DNA of 64,000 bases from Misgurnus anguillicaudatus (taxonomy: Eukaryota > Chordata > Actinopteri > Cypriniformes > Cobitidae): positions 11,982,501-12,046,500 of the forward strand of contig NC_073358.2 in assembly GCF_027580225.2 (NCBI RefSeq). The letters are read 5' to 3'. Of this stretch, positions 24,301 through 34,212 are shown in pieces. The notes below the pieces were generated by a model that saw nothing but the letters and a program-made list of their open reading frames with translations, had not been told where the DNA came from and did not search any database. Position numbers and translations under genes: made by a program. Positions within the stretch are counted from its first letter, which is position 1; every line of letters begins with the position of its first letter.

Positions 24301-26454
24301 TTGTTGTCAAGTTGTCATGACAAGTTATGATGTATTGGTTAATGTCAAGTTGCCATAACAAAGACATCTCAAACAATGTCATCTTTGCATTAAAAATGAC
24401 ATAATTGAACAAATGACACTTAGGGCCCTATTTTAACGATCTAAGCACACTGTCTAAAGCGCACGGTCTAAACGGACGTGTCCGATTCTACTTTTGCTAA
24501 TTTAACAACGGGAAAAATGGTTTGTGCGGCGAGCCCAGAGTCCAAAAGGGTTGTTCCTATTCTTGCAATGAGTAATGGGTGTGTTTTGGGCGTAACGTGC
24601 AATAAACCAATGAAAGTCTTATCTCTCATCACCTTTAAAAGCCAGTTGTGCTGACGCTATGTCTAATTCCTATTTAGATGACGAACTTTGTAAACTGAAA
24701 AACTAATCGGATTAAGAAGACCCCCAATTTAAGATTAATGTTAAATAATTGTGTTGTTTTGACTTGAATTAAAATTGTTATTTTTTGGATTAAAACCTTT
24801 AAAAGCCGTTTTTCTTATAGTCATGGAATTAAAAATAGCAGGATTTTAATTGTAAATGTATTAATATCCTACATAATAATTGTAATCTCATAAAGCAGGC
24901 TAATTTGGAAATATGCAAGAAAAGGTTTGTACTCTAAAAATACAAACAAGAGATAAAGAATTTACAAACGTGCGGAGAGCCGTTTCAGCACTCGGACAGC
25001 GCCAAAGCATTACTTAAAAAAGGTTCTCATCTCAACATATCCAAAGTACAAAGTCATCATATACAGTAAATCCTTGGGAAAGCATTTATAAAACATTTAA
25101 AAATAGATGCATTTGTTTAAAGCAAAGCATTAATTTACTTACCCGCCTACAGGTGAAGCAGCTCTTAACGCCTTCTAACGTCTCATAATCGGTCCTCATT
25201 TATGTCCAAGAGACTCAATAATAATTTTAATCCTTTAATTTTTCATATTTAAAAGCTTTTTTGTGCTGCGCATCCATGTGTGTGATAAGCAAACCCGCGT
25301 TGTCGTCCCGTTTATAGGGGCATATTTCTAACGAGCTCATTAAATAACAAAAACACTATTGTGCCATTGACTTTAGATCCGGTTTTAGTTGGTTAATGGC
25401 GTAGTCTATTTTAGTTGCCTCAAAGTAGCAACGCGCCAACAATGCCTTATTTTCAGACTAGAACACCCATTGGGGGCAACATTGGTCGCAAATGCATCTG
25501 CTACAACGTGGCGCTAAACGTGAAAATGATAATTGCGCTGGGTTGAAACTAGCAAAAGACACTTGCGGCGCGCATTGCGCTTCATTGCGCAACATTGCGC
25601 CACATTGTGCCGGGTGTATGATAGGGCCCTTAATGACACTTGTCATAAACGTGCATAAAATCTCCTTCACGTTCATGATCACGTGTCATGTCATGGTTAT
25701 GAAGGTGTCATGTCACTCTTATGAACACCCCTTCTAGTAAAGTGTTACCGCAGATCAGGACAGATTTCCTGGCAATCAAGAGGGGTGGAACTTGGAATTG
25801 CGTGACAATAACAACAGTTGTTATTTTATAACTTTTTACACTTCAAGGATTTCACAATAGAATTTTAAACAAGGAATAAAAAGCAAAACTATCTGTATCA
25901 GTATCTTTCGGTATTGGTAGATATCATTCTATGTAGGCGTATCGAAATATCGGTATCGGCACAGAAATGTTGTATCGTGCATGCCTTAAAAATACTTATA
26001 TAAGTATAAGTATAAAACATATAAAAACTATATACTATTAACATTTTCTCATCAAAGTTTGTCTATATTTAATGATTTGACAAAAAAGTGGCAGTATGAA
26101 TTGGTGCGACTGAAACATTATTTTGAAAACACCATAACTACATACTGTTACCGTTATTTTAAACTAGTTATTATCACTAGTTTTAGTTACTCCTCATTAC
26201 TGCTACAGTAGTATTCTCTCATTATAGACTTAAGTGATGATAGAATGTCTGCTTTTTCTGCAGGCCCTAAAAATGATGCAGATGCAGCGATGGACTTCAT
26301 CCTGGAAATGTATAATCAGCAGAACGCAGACGCGCAAAAACGCATATATGCACACTTTACTTGTGCAACCGACACAGAGAATATAAAACGTGTGTTTCGA
26401 TCAGTAAAGGACACCATTCTACAAAACAACCTTGGGGATTTTAGCTTGCGTTAG
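12268..26454 (+). CDS. gna14: Gq-class G-protein alpha subunit, gna14-like, complete
   Basis: Seven coding exons (12268-12388, 17487-17671, 20485-20639, 21324-21452, 21527-21656, 21738-21891, 26264-26454; 121+185+155+129+130+154+191 = 1065 nt) encode 354 aa. Visible elements: N-terminal Cys4-Cys5 for palmitoylation, P-loop GTGESGKST, switch I Arg in RVRIPTTGI, switch [14 protein letters not shown] with the catalytic Gln, NKTD, and TCATDTENI. All GTPase residues are intact. The sequence is Gq class; the start [16 protein letters not shown] and the place next to gnaq favour GNA14 over GNA15, although DVGGQK resembles GNA15. It would signal from heptahelical receptors to phospholipase C-beta. 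The C-terminus DFSLR departs from the family's NLV/NLL end. The intron positions match those of gnaq. Confidence 0.88.
13932..15153 (+). mobile_element. Tc1-like transposon (DD36E spacing), inactive
   Basis: The terminal inverted repeats start CACTCACCTAAAGGATTATT and are flanked by TA at 13930-13931 and 15154-15155. The element is 1222 bp, near full length, and lies in gna14 intron 1 in the sense orientation. Confidence 0.92.
14080..15121 (+). pseudogene. Tc1-like transposase pseudogene
   Basis: The N-terminal helix-turn-helix region ([20 protein letters not shown]) is followed by an in-frame stop near 14230. The second part holds WSVEF, where the usual first catalytic Asp of WSDE is replaced, and then a frameshift near 14600. 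The third part holds QQDNAPCH and [10 protein letters not shown], with 36 residues between the second Asp and the Glu. Three separate lesions make it dead. Confidence 0.9.
15685..17130 (+). mobile_element. Second Tc1-like transposon, degraded
   Basis: The inverted ends are ACAGTGGTGTGAAAAAGTGT and its complement. A second, inner pair (TGTGAAAAAGTGTTTGCCCC near 15878, its inverse near 16940) gives the IR/DR layout of fish Tc1 elements. Remnants of transposase lie between. An unrelated segment around 16045-16280 seems to have been inserted. TA is seen at the left border only. Confidence 0.85.
16380..16895 (+). pseudogene. Tc1 DD34E transposase remnant
   Basis: The translation gives [14 protein letters not shown] (with the first catalytic Asp), a degraded middle, then [18 protein letters not shown] and [15 protein letters not shown]. 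The final catalytic Glu position reads Lys/Met, and several stops and shifts occur. Confidence 0.8.
17487..17671 (+). CDS. gna14: gna14 coding exon 2
   Basis: 185 nt after CCACAG. It encodes [19 protein letters not shown], the phosphate-binding loop, and the start of the helical domain. Confidence 0.95.
17846..20098. mobile_element. Composite of nested MITE-like elements in gna14 intron 2
   Basis: The outer ends AGCTGTCACTGGG (about 17846) and CCCAGTGACAGCT (ending about 20097) are inverted repeats. Inside lie a palindromic MITE at about 17993-18176 (ACTGTAAAAATTGCTGTAAT type) and a second pair GGGCCTTT at 18194 and AAAGGCCC ending 20058. A GC-rich inverted segment is at 18830-19230 (CGCGTCCTCGCGTGGGGCG and its partner). 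At 19280-19800 a pyrimidine-rich stretch resembles an LTR but has no clear ends. Confidence 0.6.
20226..20434. mobile_element. Small MITE, GGGCTGCACAATAAAT ends
   Basis: The inverted ends are GGGCTGCACAATAAAT at about 20228 and ATTTATCATGCAGCCC ending about 20432. It is non-coding and lies 50 bp upstream of gna14 exon 3. Confidence 0.6.
20485..20639 (+). CDS. gna14: gna14 coding exon 3
   Basis: 155 nt after GATGTAG. It encodes the helical domain including [14 protein letters not shown], conserved in Gq proteins, and ends TA|GTGAGA. Confidence 0.93.
20817..21293 (+). repeat. Interspersed repeat in gna14 intron 3
   Basis: It begins AGGTCACATAACACATACTG directly after TTAA (20813-20816) and shows the same family features as 3416-4366. 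The right end lies about 30 bp before the exon 4 acceptor. Confidence 0.6.
21324..21452 (+). CDS. gna14: gna14 coding exon 4
   Basis: 129 nt after TTTTCTAG. It encodes [11 protein letters not shown] and [12 protein letters not shown] with the switch I Arg and Thr. Confidence 0.95.
21527..21656 (+). CDS. gna14: gna14 coding exon 5
   Basis: 130 nt. It encodes [20 protein letters not shown] with the catalytic Gln in switch II, and [13 protein letters not shown]. Confidence 0.95.
21738..21891 (+). CDS. gna14: gna14 coding exon 6
   Basis: 154 nt, [14 protein letters not shown] through NKTDLL to YFPEYQ. It is directly alignable with the gnaq exon 186-339. Confidence 0.95.
22147..22736. mobile_element. 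TTAA-flanked non-autonomous transposon, 590 bp
   Basis: The long inverted arms start AAGACAAGTTTGGTATTTTA, with TTAA at 22143-22146 and 22737-22740. It is inserted in an arm of a larger inverted-repeat element. The other arm (24300-24420, reverse complement) shows the empty site with a single TTAA. Confidence 0.88.
22912..23801. mobile_element. TTAA-flanked element, 890 bp
   Basis: The inverted ends are AGGTAGGGTAACA and TGTTACCCTACCT, with TTAA at 22908-22911 and 23802-23805. No transposase frame. Confidence 0.85.
24423..25629. mobile_element. PIF-Harbinger-like MITE, 1207 bp
   Basis: The ends GGGCCCTAT and ATAGGGCCC are flanked by a TTA triplet (24420-24422 and 25630-25632), the target type of PIF-Harbinger elements. 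The interior is rich in GCGCA words near 25560-25610. The partner arm at about 22110-22130 keeps the uninterrupted target. Confidence 0.78.
26264..26454 (+). CDS. gna14: gna14 terminal coding exon
   Basis: 191 nt after TTTCTGCAG; TAG at 26452-26454. It contains [15 protein letters not shown] and ends [10 protein letters not shown] polyadenylation signal AATAAA is at 26694-26699. Confidence 0.94.
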
Positions 26455-26720
26455 ATCATGGCCTGTATACTTTCATCTCTGAGTCAGTAAAAATTGCTCA
26501 ATGAGCCACTTCTGAGTCATCCATGTCTGTGCATTCTGTGAATTTAGCATGTGTCCTATAATTAACTTTTCTTAAATTATTATTTTTTGTTATGTTTGTT
26601 TGCTGGAACTGATTTTTGGTTGGGGATTTTTAACTTGAGAGTATTTTTTAAATCCTTTTAAACATACTAAACTAGATATATCAAGAATTAGATAATAAAT
26701 GAAAGATAATAAATGGGTTA
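26455..26720 (+). other. gna14: gna14 3' UTR (inferred)
   Basis: Non-coding sequence from the stop to just past AATAAA at 26694-26699. The end is inferred from the signal. Confidence 0.6.
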
Positions 26721-26857
26721 GATAATAAATGAAACATGGTAATAAGGGGGCTTCACGTCAGGGTCATCCACCCCAATCGTATTATTTGAAACAATTGTGG
26801 TCCACATGTAGCCATATTCCATTATCACCCAATTCTCAATGTGACTAAACAGATATA

Positions 26858-27382
26858 CAGTACTGTGCAAAAGTCTTAGGCCACCATGCTATCATTAGGT
26901 TGTTTTTGCAATTGTATAGTGATCATAAATCATTATTCCCATGTCTCTTTATAAGAATACAGCCAGAAAATACAGGACATGTATGTAGTATTAAAAACAG
27001 TATAAAAGTATAAGCTGAAGTGTCAAGTATTTAGGGTCAACTCCCCTTTCACTTGAGCAATAGCAGGCAGCTGGAGGATCTCTTAAACCTAAATGAAATT
27101 AAATCCTAATTTCTAATTCTAATCGAATGACTTCAGGACTTCAGTCTCCTCAAAAAAGCTCAAGATTTGTTTCGTGCCAAGAGTGCCACACTAAATTCTG
27201 ACTGATGCCCGAAGAAGACATTTAGTTCTGAAAATTGTTTTGTTTTTAATTTTTGTGTACATATTTCCTGTATTTTCTTTTTGTATCTTAAATAATAGTG
27301 AAAAATAAATATGGATGGACATTAAAACTTTGCTAAAACAACAAAGGTGGTGATGGTGGCCTACGACTTTTGCACAGTACTG
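26858..27382. mobile_element. Tc1/mariner-type MITE, 525 bp
   Basis: The inverted ends CAGTACTGTGCAAAAGTC are flanked by TA on both sides (26856-26857, 27383-27384). No transposase. Confidence 0.88.
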
Positions 27383-28354
27383 TACATTGAATCTATGCAA
27401 ATTACATGTAGTCACATGTAACTATTTTCTTTGCAACTCAAATACAATACCCGACATTAACACAGCTGCAGGACAAATATCCCAACACTGCTGGTCTAAA
27501 CCTTTATATGTACATACTGTGACACTGATACCTCTGATCGCAGCATATTTGAGGATGCTGAACTTCTTTGATCTGCTGCTATTTCTAATGTGCTATAAAG
27601 TTGTTGTATTAAACATGCTATTGCTCTAAATGTCGCATATGGTGTACTTTTGCATTAGAAATTACTAGCTATTATTTTTATTGCTCTACAGTAGTTTGTG
27701 TGGTAAAAGCTGTCCTACACATTAGCACAAATAATGTGTGTTTCATCTTGTTTTGCCAGATGGTTGTGTTTGTAACAGGGAAGTAATAACTGAGTATGTA
27801 AACAGTTCTTGAACTGTAATGAGTGTAATGCTGCGTTCCAGGCAGGTTTTTGAGCCCGTGAATTGCGACTTCAAAACCATGACTCACAACTCTATGCGTT
27901 CCAGGCAGCCTGTAACCCGTGTTTTTACAACCTTCTACCTGTGAACGTGCACTGGAATGGCCGTCAAACCCGTGACTTCCCACCCGTGAACTCGTACTAC
28001 TAGATCGATGTACTCCCAGTTCAGAGTCGTGAGTCGTGGTTTTGAAGTCGTGATTTACGGGTTACAGGTTGTCTGTAACGCAGCATAATATATGATCCTG
28101 CACTCTAAGAAAGGATGTGTTCATTTTTTACACATTGTTTTGTGTTATCCTATTTAACACATTATGTGTCATTTTTATGTTGATTTTATGTATAAATAAA
28201 TAAAAGATGTGTTGTTTAAATGTGTTGTTTTAACACAACCGCTACCGTTTTAAGAGTGTTTGGCTCAACTGGTAGAGCACTTGCAATCATAAAGTTTGCA
28301 TTCCTGACGCACATGAATACTCTGTAATTTGCTTTGGAAAAAATGTCTGCTTAA

Positions 28355-28393
<39 letters not shown>

Positions 28394-30048
28394 AATAAAT
28401 AATAATAATAATAATAAGTATATACCAACAAGACCAGGGTCAAACTATAAAGGGCACACAAATACAGTTCTGTTTGGATGAAAAGGAATACAAAAGTTAT
28501 CAGCAAAAAAACATGTGGCACTATGACGAATCTCTGCATGCAACCTCTGGTCATGACTGTGATTACATTTAGCAAGTTTCATGACAATATACTTTAGTTT
28601 TGTATAGATATAGCTGTAGGACTTGATTGCGTTAAAGGGTTCAATTATAAGGCCAAAAAGTGGTGCAGACACACCATTTTTTGTGTGTGTGGCCTTAGCC
28701 CATACATCAGCATGTCAAAACTAATACAAAATATCTTTAGGACTCCAAGGAAACAAGTCCCATGAAAATATGTCAACCACAGCTGAAGTTATAGGCATAT
28801 AAAACATTTGCCTGACCACTAGGTGGCGCTGCTACAAAACATCAATATGCATAAGTTTGGCAAAAATACAACCTCAAATCCTTTTTTTTGCGTTCTACGT
28901 AAAATTAACTGACATGGTATTCGAGAACAGATTGTTGTAACGAAATTCTTTTGATACATTTTTACCTAAAGATGTTAGTATATCAGCACAAATGTCTTTT
29001 GAACTTGTTTATTTACCATAAGGTGTTCCATACCTATGTCCAGAGGGCAAACATTTTGCACGAGTGAAGTATATGAGAAGGGTTGCTTAAAATCCTTCTA
29101 GCCTGAAACAAATTTTCTCTCGAGGACAATTAAAGGATCTATCTATCATTGGTGTATCTATCAAGGGTATTTCTCAGATTAAGGGCCAAATTGCATTGCT
29201 GCAATTTCGAAAATTAAAATTCCAAATTTGACTAAATGGTATACATCAAATTATCAGTCCTTAAGTCAGGAGCGACGTTATGAACTTGGTTGAGATCCTA
29301 AGATAAGGGAATGATTTTTTGCCATTTTCTTAACTATGTCAAGTAAATGTGTATTTACCATCATATCATCGAATATATGTAAAAAATAAAACTTAAATGA
29401 TAAATCAGTGCTTTTAAAACATTTTGTGGTTTCACATGGAATCTAATTTATTTTGAACTTGATGAGATTTTTACTTGCAAGATGAATTATAGTCATTTAC
29501 GTATCTAAATTTCTGATTCATCAATCTACCCTGGCTTGGAATATAAGCTTCTTTAAGTGAATGCCATAAATCAAAACTTTTTAATAGTGATCATTTAGAC
29601 TGTGTAACATTGTCATGTATAATGTATAATTGTGGGATGCTTTTGTTAATTATACATAATTTATTGGCAAAATTATGTTTTGTGCTGGTAATGACTGTGT
29701 TGGTAATGACATTTTTGTCAAAAAACTAGCCCTACTAGCTAAGATGATGACTAAGCAAATGTAGCTAGGTTTCTACATGTAATGTACACCATTTTAACTA
29801 TTAAAGTGATACAAATATTTATTTTTTTTTAAAAATACAGAAATACAACACAAATGGTAATGACGCATAGTAAGTGTACATGCCCAACACAAAGAATAAA
29901 GAGTAGATTTACTTACTTTTCTGGACATCGAGGCATCAGTCTTGCAGCTTGAAATCTATGTGCTTCACTATGTCAGTAGGTTACCATGGCTACCAAATAA
30001 ACTTTTGATGAAAAAACAGTGGGAAAGTCCCTTTATGCAGAACGTGTT
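27383..30048. other. Intergenic, scattered small repeats
   Basis: A MITE-like palindrome lies at about 27830-28086 (ATGCTGCGTTCCAGGCAG with CTGTAACGCAGCAT at the other end), a TTTTAACACA-type repeat at about 28105-28255, and a SINE at 28255. No gene is seen from 28420 to 30048. A homologue of VPS13A or FOXB2, expected here from human synteny, was not found. Confidence 0.5.
28255..28420 (+). repeat. tRNA-derived SINE with (AAT)n tail
   Basis: It has an A-box-like GGCTCAACTGGTAGAGCA, a weak B-box-like TTTGCATTCCTG, the fish SINE tail GCTTTGGAAAAAATGTCTGC and then an AAT repeat (about 28357-28420). It is not a functional tRNA: no acceptor stem pairing is seen. Confidence 0.7.
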
Positions 30049-31230
30049 TGTCACGACACGGGAGTGGAGGGAGGACACAAACGCAGAGTTCGGCAAATAA
30101 ATAACATTTAATAATAAAATGGGGAATCAAAAACACGAGGAGTAACATGGTAGCAAACACAGGAACATCCAAACGTGACACAGGAAACAGACAGGGTTGT
30201 AATGACAATCATCCGGCCATGAGTGTGACACAAACACTGGTATAAATACACAAAGACTAATGACACACAGGTGGAATGAATGATGTGATAATTAACAAGT
30301 GTCCAGGTGATGACAATATAGAACAGACACAAAACATGACACAGATCACCGTGACATAACCCCTCCCTCTACGAGTGGCTACCAGACACTCACATAAACA
30401 CAAAACAAAAACAAAGTCTGGTAGCGAGAGTCCAAGGGAGGGGTGGAGGGCTTGGGGACCCTGGCGAAGCCGGCAGCCGCCGGGATGAGACCAACAGGAC
30501 AGTTGGCCGTACTGCGCCAGGAGAACCGGAGCGATCGCTCCGAGAACCGAGGCAGACGAATTACCCCCCTCCTGGGAATCGTCGAAGATTAGATGCCCCC
30601 GGAAATCTTCTCCCATCCCCTCGCGGAAACGGAGACCCTCGCTCGGTAGCCACCCCGGGGAAATGATCGGGCGTGGTCCGTTCCGGATCCCCCTGCGAGC
30701 AGGATGGTGGTCCTCCGAGGGACCGTCGACGACGACTCAACCGTTGGGGGACCGCCTGGGCCGATCCTCCTCCCACAGGAGCGAGCGATCGCTCACGGTG
30801 GTCCCCAAGAGACATCGGGGCTGATGGGGAATGAACCCCGATGTCACTACTCCCCCTCGACGAAACTCCTGGGGGAGCCGCCCTCCGTGAACTCGCTGCA
30901 TCCAATAATGGCCGGATGATTCTGTCACGCCACGGGAGTGGAGGGAGGACACAAACGCAGAGTTCGGCAAATAAATAACATTAAATAATAAAATGGGGAA
31001 TCAAAAACACGAGGAGTAACATGGTAGCAAACACAGGAACATCCAAACGTGACACAGGAAACAGACAGGGTTGTAATGACAATCATCCGGCCATGAGTGT
31101 GACACAAACACTGGTATAAATACACAAAGACTAATGACACACAGGTGGAATGAATGATGTGATAATTAACAAGTGTCCAGGTGATGATAATATAGAACAG
31201 ACACAAAACATGACACAGATCACCGTGACA
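30049..31230 (-). mobile_element. Short non-autonomous LTR retrotransposon (TRIM-like), recent
   Basis: Two 308-bp direct repeats (30049-30356 and 30923-31230) start TGTCACG and end GTGACA. They surround a 566-bp GC-rich interior, and a 5-bp target duplication GTGTT (30044-30048, 31231-31235) flanks the whole. The LTRs differ at three positions by my count. The polypurine tract AGAGGGAGGGGTTA next to the left LTR on the minus strand sets the orientation. No pol genes. Confidence 0.93.
30561..30905 (-). CDS. Small ORF inside the LTR element
   Basis: A 114-codon frame begins MDAASSRRAAPP just inside the 5' LTR (minus strand). It is Pro/Arg/Ser-rich. By position it could be a gag remnant, but no zinc knuckle or capsid motif is present, so coding function is doubtful. 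Confidence 0.3.
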   Translation of the reverse strand: MDAASSRRAAPPGVSSRGSSDIGVHSPSAPMSLGDHRERSLAPVGGGSAQAVPQRLSRRRRSLGGPPSCSQGDPERTTPDHFPGVATERGSPFPRGDGRRFPGASNLRRFPGGG

Positions 31231-31235
31231 GTGTT

Positions 31236-33108
31236 GGTAATGACAGCAAAATAAAGTATGAAATGCATATATCTGTGCATGTAGTTTATTAGTTCAAGTA
31301 ATATTTAATTCATATGCATTATAATTTTTTATTAATTTGTGATAAATAATCTTTGATTTATGGCACGACATTTGAAAACTTTGGTGAAGGACAACACCAA
31401 AACACTGATATTGTACCACAAAACACCAATAAAATGATAAAATTATTAGTAAGAGCAGCCATTAAAAAGTCTATAGGCTTGTTTTTGTTTATACTAATTA
31501 ACAGTGCTCAAATTTATTAGATTTGATTAGTTTTTAATAGAATTACACCTTGGGGAATTCTGGGAAATACCCATAAAGGGCTGGTGAGCTGACACAGCCC
31601 TATAGAACACCATTGTTACAATATTTCACTTGAGACAGACTGTTATGTACCTTGACAGTCTGGGTTATCTTTGTTAAAAAGTAGTAGACCTAGCACCTGC
31701 AGGATTCATGTCAAAATGCTTATTTTTTTTTTAAATTTAAAGATAAGGTTAAGAAGCCTTAAAAGTTGAACTAAAATCATATAAAATCAGTTGATTATAA
31801 GCATTTTTATCCTCCAGGTGATTTAAAACCAGACTATTGATCACGTCAACATTCATCTACAGTACCTTTTTTTATAAGCAAACTAAAATGGATCTAGTTG
31901 CTGTTGACATTCGCATTCAAAACTGATACAATTAAGTACATTTCTGAAAACGCTTTGTCACTACTGATGTGAGAGCAATAGGCAACAATAAAACATATAT
32001 TATCTTTCCTGACAGTGTTTCCAAAGTTCAACATTTTAAAATGATTTTTTTCCTGCTTTTTGATTCAACTAGATGCGTCACCGTAGATTTGATTACAGCC
32101 TTGCATTGGTCACAAGATACACAATAATCAAAGAAAACTTGCAAAAAGTAGCCTCAACATATTGGAAAGTGAAGTGTTCAGTGTAAACACACCAGTCAGT
32201 ATAAAGCTACAAGATTCTATTCTTCTTTTTTGATCCAGTGTTTGCTATAAGTGAACAATTCTTCATTTGTCTGGCAGTTGCGTTTTACACTTTACAGTTT
32301 ACAACCTTACGGTGTGGCACAGTTGCTGTAGCAATGGACATTGGACCAAACACTTGCTGAGTAAGAGGTCATTGAGCACCTCCCATTGCTTCCTCTATAG
32401 CAAGACACATGAAACCGAGACCTGGTGAGTAGCTAAACACATAACACACTTTTCTCAACATTGTGTCAATCTAAAATCAGAACATGATCACATGCACTAA
32501 AACAGATAGCAATAGAGGCTTAATAATATTATACATGATTGTTTCAGTAATTTCGCAGGAAGTCACAGATTTTTAGTGGTGTGTAAAAACTACGCAGTTT
32601 TCATAGCAAATGATTCCTTGAGAGAATAACACAATTGTATTTGAGTGCTCCTACAGAAATGTATTTGCATGGCATGTAATGAAGTGTTTTGCAGTGTTAC
32701 ACTGTTTATTATTGTTTATTTAAAAAAATTGAAGTTTACTCGTGTCACTCTTCACTGTCCTTTCTGAATAAAGGTAAAAGGCTAAAAAATTTGGTCAATA
32801 TTCTAATATATTCGGTAAACGTCCTACTCACACTGACATACATGTGTAATTCAATTCTTTTTCAATGCACTTAAAGGACTTGGCTTGAAAAAATCGACAT
32901 GTCGTTTAACAGATTCTGCCAACAAACCGATTTTGATCGGCCTGAGGCCATGATTTGAACTGAAAGTCTTTAACATGTATAATATTATATAACATATAAT
33001 ATGTGCCGAGAGCATTTGGTCAATATCATAAACCGTTTTGCATCTGTTCTTTATATATACAGTACTCACTCATATATACTTACCCATAAAAATATACAGT
33101 TTAAACTG
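31236..33108. other. Intergenic, nothing recognised
   Basis: AT-rich; only short frames below about 70 codons. No repeats with clear ends. Confidence 0.4.
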
Positions 33109-33112
33109 TTAA

Positions 33113-33445
33113 GCGTCTCCGTCCCGAATACGGGACACCTAAGTTTGCAGTAATATTGTTGATGTAAATTTTAATCTATCACTACAAACTATATATCGTT
33201 GGAAAGGTCTAAGCCTCCAGAATAGACATTTCAACAGTGTTTTATGAAATAAATTATGTAGGGAGAGTAATTAATTCATTTATGAAGATTTTATTATTAT
33301 TTTCTGCTAAATGTCACTGTCCCACCAGCAGGACGCCTACATTTTCTTCAATGTTTGCATATGAATTCTTATCTAATCATGACAAACTGTATATTGTTTG
33401 AAAGCTCCAAGAGTGTAGATTTAACTCAATAGGGTGGGGTGACGC
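33113..33445. mobile_element. TTAA-flanked element, 333 bp
   Basis: The ends GCGTCTCCGTC and GGGGTGACGC are flanked by TTAA (33109-33112, 33446-33449). The inverted match is only about 5 bp, so confidence is lower than for the others. Confidence 0.6.
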
Positions 33446-34049
33446 TTAAAAGGTTAAAAAATTTAACCTAAAATTACAATGAGTACAGTGATGAGAAATA
33501 TCCTCCTGCTCAGATGATGTTTTGTAATAATATTTTATAAATCATATTTTTAAGGGTATAAATGAAATAAATTTTTATTCATTAAAATGCATTATCAATA
33601 ATATATGAAACACATTTTTTATTCAATACAATAAATATTCTCATGATCTACATTACATACTTTAAGAAATTATAGTATGAAATAAGAATGTGTACAGAGG
33701 TATACACATTTTTTTTTCTCATTACCGATTGCAGATAACCTTTTTTATTATTATTTTAAGCATTATTCTTATTTATACAAATCATTAAAAATTGCTTTAA
33801 AACTCACTGCACCTTTTCAGTGAGAACAGCTTAGTTTAGTATAGTCTTTATTTTGGTGAAATATCCGGCACTCACAGATAGACTCATTCATATCCATTCA
33901 TCCATGTATGGTCTGTCCTCTCCCTCCCCTGCCCGCACAGCCAGATTCACTGAGACCTCACCTGTGTTAGACCCCAACAGTTTCATTTAGCTGCACAGGC
34001 GTGTGAGTCTCACTCACTCATTTGTATCTGGAGCTCAGGGTGGAGAAAA

Positions 34050-34212
34050 CAGCATCATGCCCTTATTTGGTGCTTGAGAGGGTCACATGACCACAAAATG
34101 GTGGAACCTCTCGGCAGCAAGTGAGCTGAGCATCCCTGACGCTGAAAGAAACAGTCACAGATCTGGGATCTAAAAGCCAGGGCAGAAGGAAAAGAACTGG
34201 TAATCAGCTGTG
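34050..34212 (+). promoter_or_regulatory. Candidate first non-coding exon of the prune2-like gene
   Basis: A relatively GC-rich stretch (CTCTCCCTCCCCTGCCCGCA near 33920, then GGTGGAACCTCTCGGCAGCA) ends at a good splice donor CTGTG|GTGAGTGC near 34213. It lies 1.4 kb before the first coding exon. The call is inference from the donor and composition. Confidence 0.35.

Noticed and set aside
24423..25629. CpG-island-like promoter from GCGCA-rich stretch
   Set aside because: The stretch lies inside a transposon with clear ends and a TTA duplication.
28257..28330. tRNA gene
   Set aside because: The A-box is good but the acceptor and anticodon arms do not pair, and the AAT tail marks a SINE.
28357..28420. 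CRISPR-like regular repeat
   Set aside because: It is a plain AAT microsatellite at a SINE tail.
27383..34000. Remnant of VPS13A or FOXB2
   Set aside because: Expected from human synteny, but no forkhead or VPS13 motif was found in any frame.
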